NCBI GenBank assembly: GCA_028719245.1
Contig: JAQUKG010000004.1
Coordinates: 1 to 38,556, forward strand
DNA: 38,556 nt
Source of the DNA: Candidatus Altimarinota bacterium
GTDB taxonomy: Bacteria > Patescibacteriota > Gracilibacteria > BD1-5 > UBA6164
Direction: 5' to 3'
Shown here: one piece after another, positions 23,444-33,088 of the stretch
Layout: each line of letters opens with the position of its first letter
How positions within the stretch are numbered: the first letter of the stretch is position 1
Translations under genes and position numbers: made by a program
The notes under the pieces: model-generated
Told to the model about the DNA's origin: nothing
Database searches by the model: none
The model's input: the letters and a program-made list of their open reading frames with translations, nothing else

Positions 23444-23448
23444 GTTTT
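23421..23448 (-). terminator. Rho-independent terminator after the F/G cluster
   Basis: Minus strand: 10-bp stem (one G-U pair) AAAACTTGAT / ATCAGGTTTT with a 3-nt loop, followed by a run of nine T. It would end transcripts from copies G and F before pheT. Confidence 0.55.
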
Positions 23449-23478
23449 TGTTTCTATAACATTTTCATCTTGGAACAT
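23438..23478 (-). pseudogene. 5' remnant of an eighth zinc-ribbon paralogue
   Basis: ATG at 23478 reads MFQDENVIETKT, the exact start of the family, then TGA TAA inside the terminator where the first CxxC should be. The upstream leader (TTTTGATTTTT...) also resembles that before other copies. The body is gone; the next family gene (F) ends 70 bp upstream. Probably a deletion remnant. Confidence 0.65.
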
Positions 23479-23514
23479 ATTTTGATTTTTGAAAATAAAC
23501 TTCCTTTTTATTCC

Positions 23515-23531
23515 TCCCTTTATTTAAGGGA
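23515..23531. repeat. Small palindrome upstream of the remnant
   Basis: TCCCTT-TATTT-AAGGGA in an unusually GC-rich 40-bp patch between copy F and the remnant. May be a degraded relative of the palindromic elements found within the genes. Confidence 0.4.
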
Positions 23532-23547
23532 AGGATAGTGGGGGTAA

Positions 23548-25359
23548 TTAATAAACTTCTTTGTTGTAGCAAGTTTCACAATAAACAATTTCGGGTCTTT
23601 CAGGAGAATAAGTTGTTTTAATATCTTTTCCACATTTATCACACTTTCTATCATACAGCTTTCTTGAATTTCTTAGTTTCATCCTATCAATGTGTCTTTG
23701 ATCAGGATGTCTAGTTGGAATTGGTAGATGATGTTTGATATAAAATTCAAGTTCTTGGGATATAATTCTATAAGGTTTTTTTGTAATCTCACATTGTAAA
23801 ATTCATTTTAAAAGTTCTTTGATATTTTTCTCTGCAACTTCTTTTCATACTTTATTTTCATCATAATTTTCTATACTTTTTGGTTCATAAAATTCTCAAT
23901 CATATCAGTTTTGTTTTTCGTAGTCTGACCAGTTGAATCATTTATTTATGGCTTCTTCTTTTGAAAGTGAGAAATATTCTTCTGCTACTGTTTCATTGTA
24001 TCAAAAAGGACTAATTGAACTTGGGAAAAATTCTCACCATTCTCAAGTTTTTTGCATATGTTCTATTATTTTTGGAACTAATATTTCATATTCTTCCCTT
24101 GAGTATTGTTTATTTAGAATACAATATTTTTTTCTACTCAATCATATACAAGCAAAACAATAATCACAATATTCACATAAATCACAATAAATGTTGTATC
24201 ATCAATATACTGTTGCATAACAAAAAATATTATTATATCAAGCAACTCACTCTCATTCATAACATTTTTCAGCTTCAGCTAGATTATTCATATCATAACA
24301 ATCTTTTCAATCATTATCTAAATCATAAATATATTTACAATTTTCACCTCTAAAAAGATTAAAACAGCTTATACAATTTTCACATTCCTTTAAATAATCT
24401 CATTCACAATTTTCTATATCAATATTATTATCCAATTTATGTATTGATTTTCACCTAACTTTTAAGTATTCTTTATATAATATTTCTTCATATTTATAAA
24501 TATTTAAAATTTCTTTTTCATATTCTTCTTTGGTGTACTGAATATTTTTTATACAATAATTTTTATTTGTTAAATTTGAACATAAAATTATATTTGTGCA
24601 CGAAGTACAAGAAAAAGAGTAATACATATTTGAACAATTATTACAAGTATCAGAATAAAAAGTTTTGAAACATTTATTACAATTAACCAGTCAATAACAT
24701 AGCTCTGAATCTTTGATAAATAAACAATCTAGACAATTCTTTACAAAATAAGATTCTTTACAAAACATACAAGACTCAGCATATCAAACATTAAAACATA
24801 AATAAGAATTTTTAATATGCCAACAATGATTGCAATAATCACTATTTTCAAAATCAGTATAAAGATTATTAGATTTTCTAGGAACAGATAATAAGAGATT
24901 ATTAAATTGTTCAAAAAATCATTTATTAAAATCAAAATCTATTCAATAATCTAAGGGATTCCAAGTGTCAGAAACATAAGTATTTTGTTCAAACACTTTA
25001 TAAGGCTTATCTGGAGAATAAATAGAAATGATTTGTTTTCAAGTTAGATCACACTTTCTATGATAAAGTTTTCTTTCATTACGAAAAGCTAATCTTCTTT
25101 GTTGTCTGCAATCTGGACAAAGAGTTGGTGATGGGATTAGGTATTTTAATTTTCAGTTTCATAAATCTAAAACCCCTCCTAACCTCCCCTTGTCAGGGTA
25201 GGGATTGTTTAATTCTCCCCCTGATAAGGGGGAGTTAGAGGGGGTTTCAAAAATAGGAGAAACTTTCTCATAAAACTCTAAATCTTTATCTGTTATTTCA
25301 AACTCAGAATTACAATGTCTACAAACTTTAGTTTGCATAACTTTTTCATCTTGAAACAT
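23548..25359 (-). CDS. Cys-rich double zinc-ribbon family protein, copy F (duplicate of G)
   Basis: 603 residues. N-terminal CRHC; palindromic insertion (25170-25247); CPDCRQQRR; a CDLTGKQI segment; a YVSDTWNPLDYG segment in which the usual WW is lost; first Cys ladder; IKNIQYTKEEYE cap; second ladder with CDLCEYCDYCFACIG and LNKQYSREEYE cap; VPKIIEHM; a lengthened acidic linker (YEKQNGYDGEFYEPKS) and the C-terminal ribbon with CDKC and CETC. Copy G looks identical in sequence. They form one tandem unit on the minus strand ending at the terminator near 23421. Confidence 0.87.
25170..25247. repeat. GC-rich palindromic element inside gene F
   Basis: Outer arms match at 12 of 14 bases (AAACCCCTCCTAAC and GTTAGAGGGGGTTT); the inner hairpin is CTCCCCC-TGATAA-GGGGGAG. 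78 bp, so it adds 26 codons in frame, after EKVSPIF. Same site and shared core as the element in gene E. Confidence 0.84.
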
Positions 25360-25407
25360 AATAATAGTATTAAGTAATAAGTATTAAGTAAATTTTTCGA
25401 TTATCAA

Positions 25408-27219
25408 TTAATAAACTTCTTTGTTGTAGCAAGTTTCACAATAAACAATTTCGGGTCTTTCAGGAGAATAAGTTGTTTTAATATCTTTTCCACATTTATC
25501 ACACTTTCTATCATACAGCTTTCTTGAATTTCTTAGTTTCATCCTATCAATGTGTCTTTGATCAGGATGTCTAGTTGGAATTGGTAGATGATGTTTGATA
25601 TAAAATTCAAGTTCTTGGGATATAATTCTATAAGGTTTTTTTGTAATCTCACATTGTAAAATTCATTTTAAAAGTTCTTTGATATTTTTCTCTGCAACTT
25701 CTTTTCATACTTTATTTTCATCATAATTTTCTATACTTTTTGGTTCATAAAATTCTCAATCATATCAGTTTTGTTTTTCGTAGTCTGACCAGTTGAATCA
25801 TTTATTTATGGCTTCTTCTTTTGAAAGTGAGAAATATTCTTCTGCTACTGTTTCATTGTATCAAAAAGGACTAATTGAACTTGGGAAAAATTCTCACCAT
25901 TCTCAAGTTTTTTGCATATGTTCTATTATTTTTGGAACTAATATTTCATATTCTTCCCTTGAGTATTGTTTATTTAGAATACAATATTTTTTTCTACTCA
26001 ATCATATACAAGCAAAACAATAATCACAATATTCACATAAATCACAATAAATGTTGTATCATCAATATACTGTTGCATAACAAAAAATATTATTATATCA
26101 AGCAACTCACTCTCATTCATAACATTTTTCAGCTTCAGCTAGATTATTCATATCATAACAATCTTTTCAATCATTATCTAAATCATAAATATATTTACAA
26201 TTTTCACCTCTAAAAAGATTAAAACAGCTTATACAATTTTCACATTCCTTTAAATAATCTCATTCACAATTTTCTATATCAATATTATTATCCAATTTAT
26301 GTATTGATTTTCACCTAACTTTTAAGTATTCTTTATATAATATTTCTTCATATTTATAAATATTTAAAATTTCTTTTTCATATTCTTCTTTGGTGTACTG
26401 AATATTTTTTATACAATAATTTTTATTTGTTAAATTTGAACATAAAATTATATTTGTGCACGAAGTACAAGAAAAAGAGTAATACATATTTGAACAATTA
26501 TTACAAGTATCAGAATAAAAAGTTTTGAAACATTTATTACAATTAACCAGTCAATAACATAGCTCTGAATCTTTGATAAATAAACAATCTAGACAATTCT
26601 TTACAAAATAAGATTCTTTACAAAACATACAAGACTCAGCATATCAAACATTAAAACATAAATAAGAATTTTTAATATGCCAACAATGATTGCAATAATC
26701 ACTATTTTCAAAATCAGTATAAAGATTATTAGATTTTCTAGGAACAGATAATAAGAGATTATTAAATTGTTCAAAAAATCATTTATTAAAATCAAAATCT
26801 ATTCAATAATCTAAGGGATTCCAAGTGTCAGAAACATAAGTATTTTGTTCAAACACTTTATAAGGCTTATCTGGAGAATAAATAGAAATGATTTGTTTTC
26901 AAGTTAGATCACACTTTCTATGATAAAGTTTTCTTTCATTACGAAAAGCTAATCTTCTTTGTTGTCTGCAATCTGGACAAAGAGTTGGTGATGGGATTAG
27001 GTATTTTAATTTTCAGTTTCATAAATCTAAAACCCCTCCTAACCTCCCCTTGTCAGGGTAGGGATTGTTTAATTCTCCCCCTGATAAGGGGGAGTTAGAG
27101 GGGGTTTCAAAAATAGGAGAAACTTTCTCATAAAACTCTAAATCTTTATCTGTTATTTCAAACTCAGAATTACAATGTCTACAAACTTTAGTTTGCATAA
27201 CTTTTTCATCTTGAAACAT
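25408..27219 (-). CDS. Cys-rich double zinc-ribbon family protein, copy G (duplicate of F)
   Basis: 603 residues, apparently identical to copy F in protein and DNA. It is the promoter-proximal gene: an extended -10 (TGATATAAT) lies about 45 bp upstream, and the gene is head to head with the second TrmB-like regulator. Domain order is as for copy F. If the duplication is real, the cell makes a double dose of this paralogue. Confidence 0.87.
27030..27107. repeat. GC-rich palindromic element inside gene G
   Basis: Identical duplicate of the element at 25170-25247, carried along by the tandem duplication. Confidence 0.84.
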
Positions 27220-27263
27220 AATTTAAAATTAAAAAAATAATGTTTTTGTAATTACAAGAGAAT

Positions 27264-27272
27264 ATTATATCA
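27264..27272 (-). promoter_or_regulatory. Extended -10 promoter for copies G and F
   Basis: Minus strand TGATATAAT, an extended -10; no good -35 at the usual distance. The start would be about 38 nt before the copy G ATG. Confidence 0.4.
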
Positions 27273-27316
27273 CTATAAGGAAATATTAAATATAATTATA
27301 TATGATAAATATTTAT

Positions 27317-27345
27317 TTGCATTATATAGCCTTTTTTATTATAAT
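27317..27345 (+). promoter_or_regulatory. Promoter for the second TrmB-like regulator
   Basis: TTGCAT, exactly 17 bp, TATAAT. Predicted start near 27352 leaves a leader of about 32 nt. Confidence 0.55.
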
Positions 27346-27383
27346 AATTCTGTTGAAAAAATTTTACAACTAACTAAGATTAT

Positions 27384-28136
27384 ATGATTATAGAAGAACA
27401 ACTATCTTTTTTATGATTATCAAAAAATGAAATTATAGTTTATATTTCTCTTCTTAAAACATCTTGAAATTATGTTAGCCAGCTTTCAAATCACACAAAA
27501 ATAGAAAGAGTAAGTTTGTATTATACTCTTGATAGTTTAACAGAAAAGTGACTTGTCTATTTTGTAAATAAAAATAAAATAAAATTTTTTATTCCAGAAA
27601 AACCTGAAAAAATTATAAATATTTATAAAGAAAAATTAAATATTGCTGAGGAAATTTTACCAGAATTAAAAATGCTTGAAAATACAAGTCTTAATAAACC
27701 TAGTTTTAAATATTATGAATGAATTGATTGAGTAAAAGAAGTTTTGAAAGAAATATTTGAATACAAAGATATAAAAAGTTATGCAAATTTATCAAATGCT
27801 ATGAATTATTCAAAAGATTTAGTTGATATTTACTTAAAAAAGATTCCAAAAGAAAATATAAATTTTAATATAATCTTACCTTATAAACAGGAAATTATAG
27901 ATTATTTAAATTCTATAAATACCGAAAATCAAAAGAAAGTTATTAATTATGTGTTTATAAATAAACAAGAATTTCCTTTTGAATATGATGTTTTTATAAC
28001 TGATAAAATCGTTTGAATTATATCTATTACAAATGGTGAAATTATTGCTATAAGAATAGAAAGTCAAGCTTATGCAAACTCTCAAAAAGCAGTTTTTAAT
28101 TTAGCCTGGCTTTGAGCTACAACTTTTGTGATTTAA
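27384..28136 (+). CDS. TrmB-like winged-helix transcriptional regulator 2
   Basis: 250 residues. Winged HTH at the N-terminus (LSFLGLSKNEIIVYISLLK, IERVSLYYTLDSL, wing ending KIKFFIP), a short coiled linker, and a C-terminal sensor domain starting PSFKYYEGIDGVKEVLKEIF and ending QAYANSQKAVFNLAWLGA, the usual end of bacterial TrmB-like proteins. Same architecture as regulator 1, with clear divergence. It lies head to head with copies G and F, as regulator 1 does with B and A, which suggests local control of the cluster. Ligand unknown. Confidence 0.82.
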
Positions 28137-28156
28137 ATTATTCTGAGATTGAAAAA

Positions 28157-28181
28157 ATAAATGCCATCAAATGGCATTTAT
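28157..28181 (-). terminator. Rho-independent terminator
   Basis: Perfect 11-bp stem ATAAATGCCAT / ATGGCATTTAT with a 3-nt loop; on the minus strand it runs into a T-rich tail (TTTTTTC). It would end the folD or small-ORF transcript; on the plus strand it could also serve regulator 2, whose stop is 20 bp away. Confidence 0.65.
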
Positions 28182-28300
28182 TACATATTTCAAGAAAGTT
28201 TTCAAATTCTTTCTTTTTTTGATTCCCTAGCTAATTTTATTAAATTAATTTTATTTTCTGATTTATGAGCTAGTAATATATTTTTGTTTTTATTTATCAT
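28181..28300 (-). CDS. Possible 39-residue basic protein, or small RNA unit
   Basis: ATG at 28300 reads MINKNKNILLAHKSENKINL, continuing to a TAA that touches the terminator hairpin; lysine-rich, with two TGA-coded glycines near the end. I know no family. The case for it is the unit itself: a good promoter just upstream (28331-28358) and a strong terminator directly after. A noncoding RNA of about 170 nt is the alternative. Confidence 0.4.
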
Positions 28301-28330
28301 AAATATTTTTATTAGAAATTAAGCTAATTA

Positions 28331-28358
28331 ATAATACATTTAATTTCTAATTTGTCAA
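28331..28358 (-). promoter_or_regulatory. Strong candidate promoter downstream of folD
   Basis: Minus strand TTGACA (28353-28358), 16 bp, TATTAT (28331-28336), located just after the folD stop. It drives a short region ending at the terminator at 28157-28181. Confidence 0.5.
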
Positions 28359-28385
28359 ATCTATGCATTTATTCTTCATAGTAAA

Positions 28386-29210
28386 TTATTTTTTATAAGC
28401 TTTTAAAGTATTTTTCATCAACATTGCAACTGTTAAAGCTCAAACTCAGCCAGGAACTGGAGTAATTTTATTTCAATTTTGAATAATATTTTCAAAATCA
28501 CAGTCTCAATAAATTTTTCAATCTATTACACTAAATCATACATCTATTACAACAGTATCTTTATTTATTTTTTCAGTTGTTAAAAATTCTGGGCTTCACA
28601 TTGCTGTTATAATTATATCAGCATTTTTTGTATAAAAATCTATATTTTTAGTTTTAGAATTACAAATTGTTAAAGTTGCTTGCATATTTATCAACATATT
28701 AGCAAGAGGTTTTCAAACAATATTACTTCTTCAAATGATAACAATATTTTTTCAAATTAAATCAATATTATAAAATTTACACAATTCAATAACTCAAGCT
28801 GGAGTACAAGGTTTTAGTCAAGTTTCATCTCAAATAACTATTTTTCATTGATTTATTGGATGAAATCAATCTACATCTTTTTCAGGATTTATAGAATTTA
28901 TAATTTCTTGTTCATTAATATGTTTTGGTAAAGGTAGTTGAATAATAAATCAACTTATATTTTCATCAATATTTAATTTATTTATTTCTTCTAATAAACT
29001 GATTTGAGAAATATTTTCATCAAATGTTAATAATTCAAAATCAACTCAAATATATTCAGCCCATTTTTGTTTTTGTTTTATATATCTAATACTTGATGAA
29101 TTATTTCATATTAATATTGCTCATAATTTAGGTTTCTTTTCTAAAGGAAGAATTTCATTTTTCAGTTCGTTATAAATTTTTTCAGCAACTATTTTTCAAT
29201 CTAAAATCAT
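28386..29210 (-). CDS. folD: Bifunctional methylenetetrahydrofolate dehydrogenase/cyclohydrolase
   Basis: 274 residues, slightly short of the usual 280-290. Interconverts methylene-, methenyl- and formyl-tetrahydrofolate in the cytosol using NAD(P). Motifs: YIKQKQKWAEYIGV (Tyr and Lys of the active site), IIQLPLPKHI, KDVDGFHPINQG, the nucleotide-binding VIIGRSNIVGKPLANML, and the C-terminal PGGVGALTVAMLMKNTL. One-carbon units would support purine or formyl-Met supply. Divergent from the TPP-enzyme gene. Confidence 0.93.
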
Positions 29211-29228
29211 TTTCTTTAAATTTAGGTT

Positions 29229-29257
29229 TTATAAATATATATTTTATTTTATGTAAA
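29229..29257 (-). promoter_or_regulatory. Candidate folD promoter
   Basis: Minus strand TTTACA, 17 bp, TTATAA, about 20 bp upstream of the folD ATG. Confidence 0.3.
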
Positions 29258-29324
29258 AAAACTAAAATACAAATTTTTTGATTTACTTAGTAGATTATTA
29301 TGAGAATTTTTAAAAAATAAAAAA

Positions 29325-29352
29325 TTTGAAATATCAAAAGTAATAGTATAAT
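29325..29352 (+). promoter_or_regulatory. Candidate promoter for the TPP-enzyme gene
   Basis: TTTGAA, 16 bp, TATAAT (29347-29352), about 36 bp upstream of the ATG. The duplication copies it, so the second gene keeps it (33026-33053). Confidence 0.4.
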
Positions 29353-29387
29353 AAAAATTGTTAATTTACTTTTTAAATCAATATATA

Positions 29388-31007
29388 ATGAAAGCTTCTG
29401 ATTTATTTATTCATATTTTAGAACAAAAATGAGTTAAAGTAATTTATTGAGTTCCTTGAGAAGAAAATCTTGATTTAATAGATTCACTTAGAAAATCTTG
29501 AAAAATTAAATTAATCCTTACTAGAAATGAACAAACTGCTGTTTTTATGGCAGCAACTTATTGAAGATTAACTTGAGAAGTTTGAGTTGCTATTGCAACT
29601 TTATGACCTTGAGCAACAAACATGGTAACTTGAGTTGCATTTGCACAATTAGGATGATTTCCAGTTATGGTTATAACTTGACAAAAACCAATTAAAAAAT
29701 CAAAGCAGTGACAGTTTCAAATAATTGATGTAGTTTCTATGATGAAACCAATTACAAAATATGCAACAACAATTATTAGTTGAAATAAAATTCCTCATAT
29801 ATTACATAATGCTTTTAAAATAGCTACATCTGAAAGACCTTGAGCCGTTGCAGTTGAACTTCCCGAAGATATTGCTTGAGAATTTGTTGAAAATCCAGAA
29901 CTAATTATTTCAAATGAAAAAGTTAGAAGACCTATTATAGATGAAAAATCTATTTTAATATTAAAAGAAGAATTACAAAAAGCAAAATCTCCAATAATTT
30001 TAATTTGAGCTTGAGCAAACAGAAAAAGAATTACAAAATATTTAACTGAATTTATTGTAAAATATAATATTCCATTTTTTACTTCTCAAATGTGAAAATG
30101 AGTTGTTAGTGAGGATTTAAAAGAATATCTTTGAACAGCAGCATTAACTAGTTGAGATTACATTCATAATGCTATAAAAGAAAGTGATTTAATTTTGTCA
30201 GTTTGATATGATCCGATTGAAAAGCCAACACATTTGATTTTAGAATGATGAACTAAAAATATTCATATAAATTTTTATGAATCAAATATTGATACTGTTT
30301 ATAATCCTTATATTGAAATTATTTGAGATATTTGAAATACATTTTGGCAATTATGTGAAACTGATATAGATAATTCAAATTGGGATTTTGAAAAAATATT
30401 TAAAATAAAACAAAAAAACATTAAATTATTGCAAGAAAATCTAGAAAATGAAGATATGTGAAATAATATAATTTGACCGAGACAACTTGTAAATGATGTT
30501 AGAAGTATTTTACAAAAAGACGATATAGTTGCTTTAGATAATTGATTATACAAAATATGGTTTGCTAGAAATTATATAACTTATTTTCCAAATACACTAC
30601 TTTTAGACAATGCTCTTGCTACAATGTGAGCTTGAGTTGCTTCTTGAATGGAAGCTAAAAGAATAAATCCACTAAAAAATGTTGTAGTTATAACTTGAGA
30701 TTGATGACTTGTGATGAATTTGTGAGATCTTGAAACTGTAGTTAGATTAAAACTTGATTTAACTATTATTGTTTTAAATAATTGAAGTTATTGAATGATA
30801 AAATGGAAGCAAACTGGTGCAAATATGCCTGAATGGGGGCTTGATTTTTGAAATCCAGATTTTGTAAAACTTGCTGAGAGTTTTGGTTGAATTTGATATA
30901 AAGTAGAAAATAAAAATGATTTTAAGAAAACTTTACAAAAAGCAAATGATGAAAAATGATTAAAAATAATTGATTTAAAATTTGAATATCCAAATGAAAT
31001 AAATTAA
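29388..31007 (+). CDS. Acetolactate synthase-like thiamine diphosphate enzyme, copy 1
   Basis: 539 residues. N-terminal pyrimidine-binding domain with VIYGVPGEENLDLIDSL and the catalytic glutamate E48 in LTRNEQTAVFMAATYGRLTG, then LGPGATNMVTG and VMVITGQKP. A central domain carries SERPGAVAVELPEDIA. The C-terminal pyrophosphate domain has VVITGDGGLVMNLGDLE (about 434-450; the glycines around the Asp are TGA) and LNNGSYGMIKW, the Mg-TPP motif. Closest to the large subunit of acetolactate synthase, but a relative (pyruvate oxidase, sulfopyruvate or other decarboxylase) is possible. No ilvN-like regulatory subunit or branched-chain pathway genes are seen. The RNHCP gene follows by 18 bp. Confidence 0.82.
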
Positions 31008-31025
31008 TAATTATGTGAAAATATT

Positions 31026-31337
31026 ATGCCTTTTAAAATGATAAATGAGAGTTTTCTTTGTGAAAGCTGTGGTAAAACTGTAAATAAACATCCAGAAGGA
31101 AGTGCTAGAAATCACTGTCCTTTTTGTTTATATTCTAAACATTTGGATCTTGAATTTCCTTGAGATAGAAAAAGCGATTGTTTTTGACTTATGAAACCGA
31201 TTTGAATTGATTATAAAAAAAATAAATGATGGATGATAAAACACTCTTGTCAAAAATGTGGAAAAGAAATATTAAATAAAGTTTCACCAGATGATAATTA
31301 TATTGATTTTGTAAGAGAAATAAATAAACTCAAATAG
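31026..31337 (+). CDS. RNHCP-type zinc-finger protein, copy 1
   Basis: 103 residues. Named signature RNHCPFC (residues 29-35) plus CESCGK at the N-terminus and CQKCGKE in the C-terminal half, giving three Cys/His pairs for metal binding. This matches the RNHCP domain family (function unknown) of small bacterial proteins. The start MPFKMINE is chosen because the earlier ATG at 31012 meets TAA after a few codons; the internal ATG of MINE is also possible. Stops with TAG. Likely cotranscribed with the TPP enzyme. Confidence 0.83.
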
Positions 31338-31350
31338 TCCAGGTATTATT

Positions 31351-31379
31351 TTGCTTTTAAGTAAATTTTATAGTATAGT
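31351..31379 (+). promoter_or_regulatory. Promoter for the giant gene, copy 1
   Basis: TTGCTT, 17 bp, TATAGT; the start would be about 23 nt before the ATG at 31409. Repeated at 35052-35080. Confidence 0.45.
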
Positions 31380-31408
31380 ATTTAAAATATTTCTTAATTT
31401 ATAAAAAT

Positions 31409-33052
31409 ATGGCATTAAGCGAAAATCCAGAATGAAAAGAAACAAAAGAAGCAGCTAATCAATCTAAATTTGATAATAAACCAAATCTAAATAGACAATT
31501 AGACGATTTTTGTCTGAGAAATTTTGAAAGTGATGAAACAAAATTTAGAGAAGATTTAAAAAAATTTCAAAGTGGAAATCCTGAAACCTATGAAGAATTT
31601 AAAACTTATATAAGACAAACTTCTCCGGAATTATTTTGATATGTTGAGTCAGAAGAATGAAAAAAAGATTTTCAAAACTCTATAAGTTCAAAATCAAATA
31701 AATTATTTATTAAAGCAGATATAAAAAGAAGAAATCTTTTAGGAGCTTTTAATAATGAATATACTTTAAATCCAGAACAAACCAAAAGAATAGAAGATGA
31801 ATTAGCCAAAAAAAATATAAAAGAATTAGATAAGCTAAAATCAAAAAGTAATTTAAGAAAGAAATTTGTAGATATTGTCTTTAGTAAAGATCCAAATAAT
31901 AAACCAACTATAAAAGATATAGATAAAGTTTTAAATCAATTAAAAGCAGATGTTAATTTTAATAACTTAACCTCAGATCAAAAAGAAGCTTTTGCTAGAC
32001 TTGCAAATCCTAGATTAGAAGTATTATTATCAGATGTAGAAGTTATTATACCATTACTTCTTACTCCAAAACAAAAGAAGGCATTTATAGCTTTATTTTT
32101 ACCAATAGTTTCCTTAAAACAGTTAGTTGATTGGGGAATATATAAAGAATCTGAAATTGTTCAAGCAATAGATGAAGAATTCAAAAATCGTTTGGAAACT
32201 GAATATGGTATACCAAAAACAGATTTATTAAAATATGTTTGAAAATGACTTTTTTTAAATTTGGAAGATATAGAAATTTCAACTCAAAATTTAGACAGAT
32301 TAGATAGTGAAGAACACTTAGATAAGCTTTTGTGAGAAGAATGAATTCAAAATTTTGTAAATGATTTAAAAGAATTTAGAAAAGAAACATCGGAAGATTA
32401 TAAAAAATCTTGACCTAAATGAATTGAAGAATTTAGAAAATTGCTTCCAACTTCAAAAGTTAACTGAGTAGAAAATTTTGATAAAAATTGATATATTGTA
32501 TTAGAATATAGAGATGTAATTAATTGAAAAGAAGTTAAACAAAAGAAAGTTTTAAGAATTGATAATACTTTTGATCATGAATTTAGTTATTCACTAGTTT
32601 CAAATTGATGAATTGTAAGTCCAAAATCTAGTAATACTTGAGCTACTAATTATTCTTATAAAGAATTTTTAGATTTAGTAAATGATAATTGATTCACTTC
32701 AATGAGCTGTTTTGACTATAATTGACTTTTGTGATATGTATCTAAACAAGAAGATCTATCTATAAATCAAGATGATTTTTGACTATCTGATTCCCAGGGT
32801 GTAAGAGATAAAAGAGATAAGCTAAATGCTGATTTATTGACAATAAAAGAAAGACTAAAAGCTGAAAATCCAACTTTAACAGATGCTGAAATAGAAACCC
32901 TAGAAGAATATACAAATTTAAAAAGTGAAGTTGACAAAGTAGAGGAAGAAGCCGGTAATTTGGAAGAAGATGATTTAGCTTCACTTATAAAGGAATTAGT
33001 ATGAGAATTTTTAAAAAATAAAAAATTTGAAATATCAAAAGTAATAGTATAA
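31409..33052 (+). pseudogene. Giant unknown gene, 5' fragment truncated by the duplication
   Basis: Identical to the first 530 codons of the full gene at 35110, up to ...SLIKEL, then the duplication junction fuses it to DNA from upstream of the TPP-enzyme gene. The chimera reads on for 17 codons (VGEFLKNKKFEISKVIV) to TAA, giving 547 residues. The stop lies within the promoter copy of the second TPP gene. It could still be expressed from its own promoter, but lacks more than half of the protein. Confidence 0.85.
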
Positions 33053-33053
33053 T
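33026..33053 (+). promoter_or_regulatory. Candidate promoter for the second TPP-enzyme gene
   Basis: Duplicate of 29325-29352 (TTTGAA, 16 bp, TATAAT), now lying over the end of the truncated giant gene. Confidence 0.4.
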
Positions 33054-33088
33054 AAAAATTGTTAATTTACTTTTTAAATCAATATATA

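Larger units (their letters stand above)
23546..25362. repeat. Tandem duplication unit 1, first copy (1,817 bp)
   Basis: Matches 25406-27222 at a constant offset of 1,860 bp; no difference was found by eye along the gene, and the identity ends abruptly at both edges. It contains exactly one gene (copy F). The 43-bp spacer between the units contains GTATTAAGTAA twice. Confidence 0.9.
25406..27222. repeat. Tandem duplication unit 1, second copy (1,817 bp)
   Basis: Second copy of 23546-25362, containing gene G. The flanks differ immediately outside the unit. Confidence 0.9.
29299..32999. repeat. Tandem duplication unit 2, first copy (3,701 bp)
   Basis: Matches 33000-36700 at a constant offset of 3,701 bp, with no differences in the stretches compared by eye. 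Contains a promoter, the TPP-enzyme gene, the RNHCP gene and the first part of the giant gene. The copies abut directly at 32999/33000. Confidence 0.92.

Noticed and set aside
32760-32984. Leu-rich ORF antisense to the giant gene (also at 36461-36685)
   Set aside because: Shadow frame of a Lys/Glu-rich coding region; no independent support.
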